This document shows, in pieces, positions 59,862 to 64,000 of a stretch of 64,000 bases of DNA. The DNA is from Ensifer adhaerens (GTDB taxonomy: Bacteria; Pseudomonadota; Alphaproteobacteria; Rhizobiales; Rhizobiaceae). How positions within the stretch are numbered: the first letter of the stretch is position 1; each line of letters starts with the position of its first letter. A program made the translations under genes and the position numbers. Below the pieces are notes generated by a model. That model ran no database searches. It saw only the letters and a program-made list of their open reading frames with translations, and was not told the DNA's origin. The stretch spans positions 558,001 through 622,000 of the forward strand of contig NZ_CP015882.1 in NCBI RefSeq assembly GCF_000697965.2, given 5' to 3'.

Positions 59862-60191
59862 TCAAGCAGAGCTGACGGAGAGGAAGTCATCTCTGCGGGG
59901 TGTGAAGCAGTCGATGAGCTCTCCTGCCTCCAGGCATTCGCAGCCATGTTCCGTGTTTCCGGGGATTACGAGGCTGTCGCCAGCCTTCAATTCATAGGTC
60001 TGTCCATTGCGAAAGAAGCGGAATTTGCCGCGCGCCACATAGGTCGATTGCACGTGCGGGTGGCGGTGGAGCTTGCCTTTTGCACCGTTTTCGAAGCGAA
60101 AGGAGACGACCATGAGCTCAGGCGAATCTGAAAGCACCTGGCGGGTGACGCCGGTATCGGTCGAAATCGTGGGGAAAGTAGGAAGAGACAT
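59862..60191 (-). CDS. kdgF: KdgF-like cupin
   Basis: A 109-residue single-domain cupin starting at 60191 (MSLPTFPTISTDTG). The metal site comes from H-x-H in GKLHRHPHVQSTYVARG (His, His, Gln) and a later His in GNTEHGCECLEAGELIDCF. That motif set and length match KdgF, which converts unsaturated uronates from pectin or alginate lyases to the linear ketouronate. Operator-like repeats cover the promoter. The neighbours (uronate dehydrogenase, ketoglutarate-semialdehyde dehydrogenase) support the call, but other cupins of this size exist. Confidence 0.72.
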   Translation of the reverse strand: MSLPTFPTISTDTGVTRQVLSDSPELMVVSFRFENGAKGKLHRHPHVQSTYVARGKFRFFRNGQTYELKAGDSLVIPGNTEHGCECLEAGELIDCFTPRRDDFLSVSSA

Positions 60192-60203
60192 GCGGACCTC
60201 ATA

Positions 60204-60254
60204 GGTGATGTATGACAACATCACCATACATGTCCTTTCGCCTGTATGACAACT
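60204..60254. promoter_or_regulatory. double GntR operator before the KdgF-like gene
   Basis: A perfect inverted repeat GGTGATG (60204-60210) / CATCACC (60219-60225) encloses TGTATGACAA-type core sequence, and a second copy CCTGTATGACAACT lies at 60241-60254. The two are about 30 bp apart, suited to cooperative binding. Confidence 0.6.
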
Positions 60255-60265
60255 CTGCGCGTCTA

Positions 60266-61006
60266 TTAAATTGCGTCGGGGCTCATGGTGCGGGAACGCA
60301 AGAGCGCGTTGTACCGATCAAGGCTTCCCCGCAAGTGGGCGCGCATGCGCTCGCGCGCCGCTTCAGCATTGCCTTCGATGATTGCCTCAACGATCTGGCC
60401 ATGCTCTTCCTGAAGATGGAGGTTGTAGTCCTTCGGGCGCGACCCCGGCGCAGATCCCTGCAACTCGCCGCGCGGAATGATGCCAGTACGGATCAGTTGG
60501 AGAAACTCCGGAAAACGCCGGTTTTGCGTGGCTTCCGCAATCGCCAGGTGAAGCTCGAAATCCGCATCGCGCGTAGGATTGCCAGTTGCCAGGCACTCGC
60601 CAACACGATGATGGGCCTCAAGGATGGTTTCGATCTGGGCGGGTGAACGGCGCGCGGCCGCCAGCCCTGCCGATTCCACCTCGAAAACCGTCCGAAGTTC
60701 AAGAAGCTCTATGACCGACGAAATCCGCTCGGTCTTCAAATCCTTGAAAGGCTGCTCCTTTTCCGGCTTTGTCTCAAGGGCAAATATGCCGGCGCCCTTG
60801 CGCGCTTCGACCAGCCCGTCGGCGCGAAGGATGGCAATCGCTTCCCTTACGACTGTGCGGCTGACGGAATACTCGCGCGTCAGAGCGCTTTCGCTCGGAA
60901 GCCGGTCGCCGGGGCGAAACACGCCTTCCGCCAGATCGCGACGCAGCGCGGCGCTGATTTTTGCCGCAAGCGACGTGCCACGCTCCATAGTGTTTACGGC
61001 TTCCAT
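60266..61006 (-). CDS. FadR-type GntR regulator 1 of the uronate region
   Basis: A 246-residue protein starting at 61006 (MEAVNTMERGTSLAAKISAAL). The GntR winged helix is GVFRPGDRLPSESALTREYSVSRTVVREAIAILRADGLVEARKGAGIF, followed by an FCD domain with VIELLELRTVFEVESAGLAAARRSP and FELHLAIAEATQNRRFPEFL. It is closely similar to the second GntR next to it. An operator variant lies directly upstream of its start, so it is probably autoregulated and represses the uronate genes until a uronate-derived inducer appears. Confidence 0.92.
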   Translation of the reverse strand: MEAVNTMERGTSLAAKISAALRRDLAEGVFRPGDRLPSESALTREYSVSRTVVREAIAILRADGLVEARKGAGIFALETKPEKEQPFKDLKTERISSVIELLELRTVFEVESAGLAAARRSPAQIETILEAHHRVGECLATGNPTRDADFELHLAIAEATQNRRFPEFLQLIRTGIIPRGELQGSAPGSRPKDYNLHLQEEHGQIVEAIIEGNAEAARERMRAHLRGSLDRYNALLRSRTMSPDAI

Positions 61007-61013
61007 TTTCGTC

Positions 61014-61044
61014 CTAACATGCTCAAACCTGTCTGGCATGTTAG
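61014..61044. promoter_or_regulatory. inverted repeat operator before GntR 1
   Basis: CTAACATG (61014-61021) and CATGTTAG (61037-61044) are 8-bp arms. The right part AACCTGTCTGGCATGTT (61026-61042) differs at two positions from AACCTGTATGACATGTT at the 52.2-kb operator. Confidence 0.6.
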
Positions 61045-61086
61045 TCGTAATCTGTTCGAATGCAAGTGCGGCTCTCTCAACCAGTG

Positions 61087-61824
61087 CTAGCGCAAGGTTC
61101 GCAGCATGGAGCGATATCGTGTCTGGCTGTTCTTCAGGTGATCGCGCATGGCCGCGCGAGCCTGTTCCTCATCCCCGCTATGGACCGCGTCGAGTATCGC
61201 CTCGTGTTCATCGAGAAGCCGGCGCATCTCGACGGAGGGAAGGGCGGCTTCCTCTCCCTCGCGGGCGACCGCACGGCGCGGGATGACAGCCGGCCCGAGC
61301 ACATGGAGAAACTCGGCAAACCTTGGATTGTTCGTCGCTTCGGCAATGGCGAGATGAAAAGCAAAATCGGTTTCGGCGGTCGGCTCACCACTTTCGGCGC
61401 GGATGCGAAATGCTTCGAACGCTTCGATAATTTTGCCTTCCTGTCCCGGGGAGCGGCGAAGCGCGGCCAACCCGGCTGCATCGCCTTCGACTGCCGTTCT
61501 GATTTCCAGCATCTCGATCAATGATGAGACGCGGGCGAGATCGACGTTGTGAAACGAATTTCTTGCGGCCGGGGCAGGCTCCAGCACGAAAACGCCGACG
61601 CCATGTCGTGCCTCGACCAATCCGTCGGAACGCAGTGCTGCAATCGCTTCTCTTACGACAGTGCGGCTGACGTTAAATTCCTTGGTCAGTTGCGCCTCTG
61701 ATGGCAGGCGGTCGCCGGGCCGGTAGCGGCCCTCGGCGATATGGGAGCGCAGAACGTCGGTAACCTTTGCCACCAGGGTCCTGGGCTGCGGGGCGTTCGT
61801 ATCGGAAGCAGTCGCTATCGTCAT
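61087..61824 (-). CDS. FadR-type GntR regulator 2 of the uronate region
   Basis: A 245-residue paralogue of the adjacent GntR: SHIAEGRYRPGDRLPSEAQLTKEFNVSRTVVREAIAALRSDGLVEARHGVGVFV, then an FCD domain with IEMLEIRTAVEGDAAGLAALRRSPGQ and FAFHLAIAEATNNPRFAEFLHVLG. The recognition helix (VSRTVVREAIA) is the same in both, so the two may share sites or form heterodimers. It lies between GntR 1 and the semialdehyde dehydrogenase gene. No separate operator was found next to its start. Confidence 0.92.
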   Translation of the reverse strand: MTIATASDTNAPQPRTLVAKVTDVLRSHIAEGRYRPGDRLPSEAQLTKEFNVSRTVVREAIAALRSDGLVEARHGVGVFVLEPAPAARNSFHNVDLARVSSLIEMLEIRTAVEGDAAGLAALRRSPGQEGKIIEAFEAFRIRAESGEPTAETDFAFHLAIAEATNNPRFAEFLHVLGPAVIPRRAVAREGEEAALPSVEMRRLLDEHEAILDAVHSGDEEQARAAMRDHLKNSQTRYRSMLRTLR

Positions 61825-61907
61825 GTGGTTGCCCGGTTCCAGGATGTGGCGGCACCTGCCGCTTCATCTCTGGATACGCCAAAGATGGCGGACGAGGCAA
61901 TCGCTCC

Positions 61908-63425
61908 TCAATCCGATAGCAAATCAGCAGGCAAAAGCCCGTCAGGTACATTCTGATAGGATACGGGCCTCAGAAACCTGCGGATCGCCATAGTTCCGAC
62001 CGAGGTCGCGCCGAAATTCGTAGAGGCCGGATAGGGCCCGCCATGAACCATGGCGTCGCAGACTTCCACGCCCGTGGGAAATCCGTTCACGAGAAGACGG
62101 CCGGCCTTGCGCTCCAGGATCGGCATAAGTTGGCGTGCAAGATCGGTGTCTCCGTCGTTGAGATGAAGAGTTGCAGTCAGCTGGCCATCGAAACTCTGGG
62201 CGACGACGACCAGTTCTTCAATGCTTTCGGCCGTGACGATGAGGCCGAGCGGGCCGAAGACTTCTTCTGAAAGCGTATGGTTGGCGAGCCAGTCCCGTGC
62301 AGAGACGAGGAAGAGATTGGGTGTGACGTTGCGCCGATCGCAGCTGGATGTGAAGACGTCGCGAACGCCGCTGCCTGAGGCGATGCGATTGCGCCCATCG
62401 CGATACGCTTTGGCAATTCCATCCGTCAACATCACTTGTGCGCCGATCTTCGAAAGCGCCGCACGCACGCTTTCCGCAAACGCTGGCGCCTCGCCTGCTG
62501 CGATCACGGCAATGCCTGGATTGGTGCAGAATTGTCCGGCGCCCATCGTCAACGAGCTTGCCCAACCCTTGGCGATTTCCTCGCAGCGGACCTTGCCGGC
62601 TTCGGGCAGGATGAACATCGGGTTGACCGAACCCAGTTCGCCGAAGAAGGGGATTGGTTCCGGGCGCTTCGCACATAGGTCGAAAAGCGCGCGGCCACCC
62701 GCAAGCGAGCCGGTAAAGCCGACGGCCTTGATGAGGGGATGTGTAACGAGGCCAGTGCCGACGTCCCGGCGACCGCCCTGGATGAGTGAGAATACGCCGG
62801 GGTGAAGCCCTTGCTTCCTGATCGCTGCGTGGGCAGCCTCGGCAACCACTTCGCTCGTGCCAGGATGGGCTGAATGGCCCTTCACGATGACCGGGCACCC
62901 GGCGGCAAGAGCCGACGCGGTATCGCCGCCCATTGTCGAGAAAGCCAGCGGAAAATTGGAGGCACCGAACACCGCAACCGGACCGACAGGTCGCTGAAGC
63001 AGTCGGATGTCGGGGCGCGGCAGGGGCTTTCTGTCAGGCAGCGCTTCATCGTGGCGTCTGTCGAGATAGTCGGCCTTTTCGAGATGGGCTGCAAAAAGTC
63101 GGAGCTGGCCGGTGGTGCGTCCACGTTCTCCTTCTAGCCGGGCGGGCGGCAGACCGCTTTCTGCACTGCCGATCTCGGTAATGGCCGCCCCGCGGCTTTC
63201 TATCTCATCGGCAATCGTTTCTAGAAATGCCGCGCGCTCTTTCCGGCTTGAATGGCCATAGGACCAGAAGGCATCCTCGGCCGATTTTGCGGCCCTGTCG
63301 ACCAGATCCGGCGTGCCGACGGAAAAGTCAAACGCGGCACCATGGGCCGGTTCGCTGCTGAATGTCTGCTCGGTCGCGATCCACTCGCCCGCAACCAGGT
63401 GTTTGCCGTGAGGGGTGAAGGTCAT
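61908..63425 (-). CDS. 2,5-dioxovalerate (ketoglutarate-semialdehyde) dehydrogenase
   Basis: A 505-residue NADP+-type aldehyde dehydrogenase; the ATG at 63425, two bases after the uronate dehydrogenase stop, has AGGAG upstream, and a longer frame is a shadow. Its form is the KGSADH branch: VAVFGASNFPLAFSTMGGDTASALAAGCPVIVKGHSAHPGTSEVVAEA, FGELGSVNPMFILPEA with the Glu, and AGQFCTNPGIAVI with the nucleophile Cys. It makes 2-oxoglutarate from the semialdehyde, the last step of oxidative uronate and pentonate pathways. The coupling to uronate dehydrogenase strongly supports that role. Confidence 0.9.
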   Translation of the reverse strand: MTFTPHGKHLVAGEWIATEQTFSSEPAHGAAFDFSVGTPDLVDRAAKSAEDAFWSYGHSSRKERAAFLETIADEIESRGAAITEIGSAESGLPPARLEGERGRTTGQLRLFAAHLEKADYLDRRHDEALPDRKPLPRPDIRLLQRPVGPVAVFGASNFPLAFSTMGGDTASALAAGCPVIVKGHSAHPGTSEVVAEAAHAAIRKQGLHPGVFSLIQGGRRDVGTGLVTHPLIKAVGFTGSLAGGRALFDLCAKRPEPIPFFGELGSVNPMFILPEAGKVRCEEIAKGWASSLTMGAGQFCTNPGIAVIAAGEAPAFAESVRAALSKIGAQVMLTDGIAKAYRDGRNRIASGSGVRDVFTSSCDRRNVTPNLFLVSARDWLANHTLSEEVFGPLGLIVTAESIEELVVVAQSFDGQLTATLHLNDGDTDLARQLMPILERKAGRLLVNGFPTGVEVCDAMVHGGPYPASTNFGATSVGTMAIRRFLRPVSYQNVPDGLLPADLLSD

Positions 63426-63427
63426 TG

Positions 63428-64000
63428 TCACTCCTTGAAGATAGGATTGTCGGTAAAGGCACCGCCTTGAAAGCGCGCCATTGATTTGTCGGGGGTTGGT
63501 TTCGCCGCGTTCGTTTCGATTTTCTCGCGCCAGGCCTCGGCGTTGTCTTTCGCCCTCCAGCCGAGCCAAGTCAGATGCGAATTGTCCCACCAGCAGCTGT
63601 CGTTTGCTGAAACGCCCCAAATGACTGGGCAACCAAGCACTGGGGAGCGGAAAGCGGCTTCGATCAGCGATGCGAAATCGCCATGAGAAAACCAGGTCGA
63701 CAGCATCCGATGGTCCATCGGCTCAGTTGTACAGGAGCCGATGCGCACCAGTGCTGCCTCCTGTCCGAACTTGTCGAAGTACAGGCGGGCGAGCGATTCA
63801 CCGAAGCATTTGGACACACCATAGAGCCCGTCGGGGCGAAACGGTGCATCGGGCCCAAGTCGATCAGTCTGCGGATAGTAGCCGATCGTGTGGTTTGAAC
63901 TTGCAAAGATGATGCGGGGCAAGCCATGGGCGCGGGCGGCCTCGTAGAGATTGTAGAGGCCGACGATGTTGCCGGTGACAACCTCGTCGAACGGGCGTTC
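63428..64000 (-). CDS. udh: uronate dehydrogenase (partial, N-terminus outside)
   Basis: 191 residues of an SDR-fold protein, open to the window edge: FDEVVTGNIVGLYNLYEAARAHGLPRIIFASSNHTIGYYP, then LYGVSKCFGESLARLYFDKFGQEAALVRIGSC with Tyr-x3-Lys, and a Trp-rich end WWDNSHLTWLGWRAKDNAE. These match uronate dehydrogenase, which oxidises galacturonate and glucuronate to aldarolactones with NAD+. It is the leading gene seen in the semialdehyde dehydrogenase operon. The nucleotide-binding N-terminal ~75 residues are missing from the window. Confidence 0.9.
   Translation of the reverse strand, partial: ERPFDEVVTGNIVGLYNLYEAARAHGLPRIIFASSNHTIGYYPQTDRLGPDAPFRPDGLYGVSKCFGESLARLYFDKFGQEAALVRIGSCTTEPMDHRMLSTWFSHGDFASLIEAAFRSPVLGCPVIWGVSANDSCWWDNSHLTWLGWRAKDNAEAWREKIETNAAKPTPDKSMARFQGGAFTDNPIFKE

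Noticed and set aside
1..64000. tRNA, rRNA, CRISPR arrays, intact insertion sequences, replication origin or repABC genes
   Set aside because: Looked for and not seen; no regularly spaced repeats, transposase with terminal repeats or partition genes are present.

Overview
The window looks like a stretch of catabolic accessory genome from an alphaproteobacterium of the Rhizobiaceae (Ensifer/Sinorhizobium, Rhizobium or Agrobacterium type), probably on a chromid or megaplasmid. This rests on gene content and on the high GC, strongly GC3-biased coding: a BA14K-family protein, a dodecin, a StcD-like N-methylproline demethylase, a uronate dehydrogenase / ketoglutarate-semialdehyde dehydrogenase pair, many ABC importers and FCD-type GntR regulators. 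No rRNA, tRNA, CRISPR array, replication gene or intact insertion sequence was seen.

Layout. 0-0.8 kb: 3' end of an ABC solute-binding protein gene. 2.0-5.0 kb: a T4-type lysozyme with an extra SxGC domain, followed by a DUF2235 (Tle1-like) hydrolase. 5.5-8.8 kb (minus): an unrecognised cassette of a 31-residue secreted peptide, a polytopic membrane protein and an SBP3-type periplasmic protein. 9.5-13.1 kb: an AAC(3)-type acetyltransferase, several very small genes, a dodecin and a NYN-domain protein. 13.2-14.7 kb: proC between a decayed AMP-ligase and a scrap of a GntR gene.

14.8-32.3 kb is a betaine/N-methyl-amino-acid utilisation island. A ProVWX-type importer, a dimethylglycine-dehydrogenase-like flavoprotein, an Ldh-type reductase and a ProC-like reductase lie on the minus strand. 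Divergent from them, across a TetR-controlled promoter, are a StcD-like demethylase, a DMSP-lyase-like cupin, EtfB/EtfA, glutathione-dependent formaldehyde dehydrogenase and Gfa. A GbcA/GbcB-like Rieske oxygenase and reductase pair with its own LysR regulator follows. The logic is import, oxidative removal of N-methyl groups, electron disposal through ETF, and formaldehyde detoxification.

33.3-49.4 kb is a second island: an aconitase paralogue, a GntR regulator with two winged-helix domains, an isopropylmalate-dehydrogenase-like enzyme, an iron-type ABC importer, then a tightly overlapping run of Asp/Glu racemase-like, DUF1537 kinase, OtnC-like, RraA-like, OtnI-like, aldehyde dehydrogenase, cupin and ABM-domain genes, ending in an AbrB-type permease broken by two frameshifts. 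A repeated TTTGGCTTTT/AAAAGCCAAA element in front of three transcription units suggests one regulon. This is the best candidate for an undescribed acid-sugar or hydroxy-polycarboxylate pathway.

49.6-51.7 kb holds an L,D-transpeptidase, an ArsR/SRPBCC pair whose operator spans the start codon, and a small hypothetical gene. 52.3-64 kb is a uronate/pectin-oligomer island: enolase-superfamily enzyme, SGNH esterase, Dpp/Opp-type importer, KdgF-like cupin, two FadR-type GntR regulators, ketoglutarate-semialdehyde dehydrogenase and the start of uronate dehydrogenase. A shared CCTGTATGACA-type operator ties four of its promoters together.
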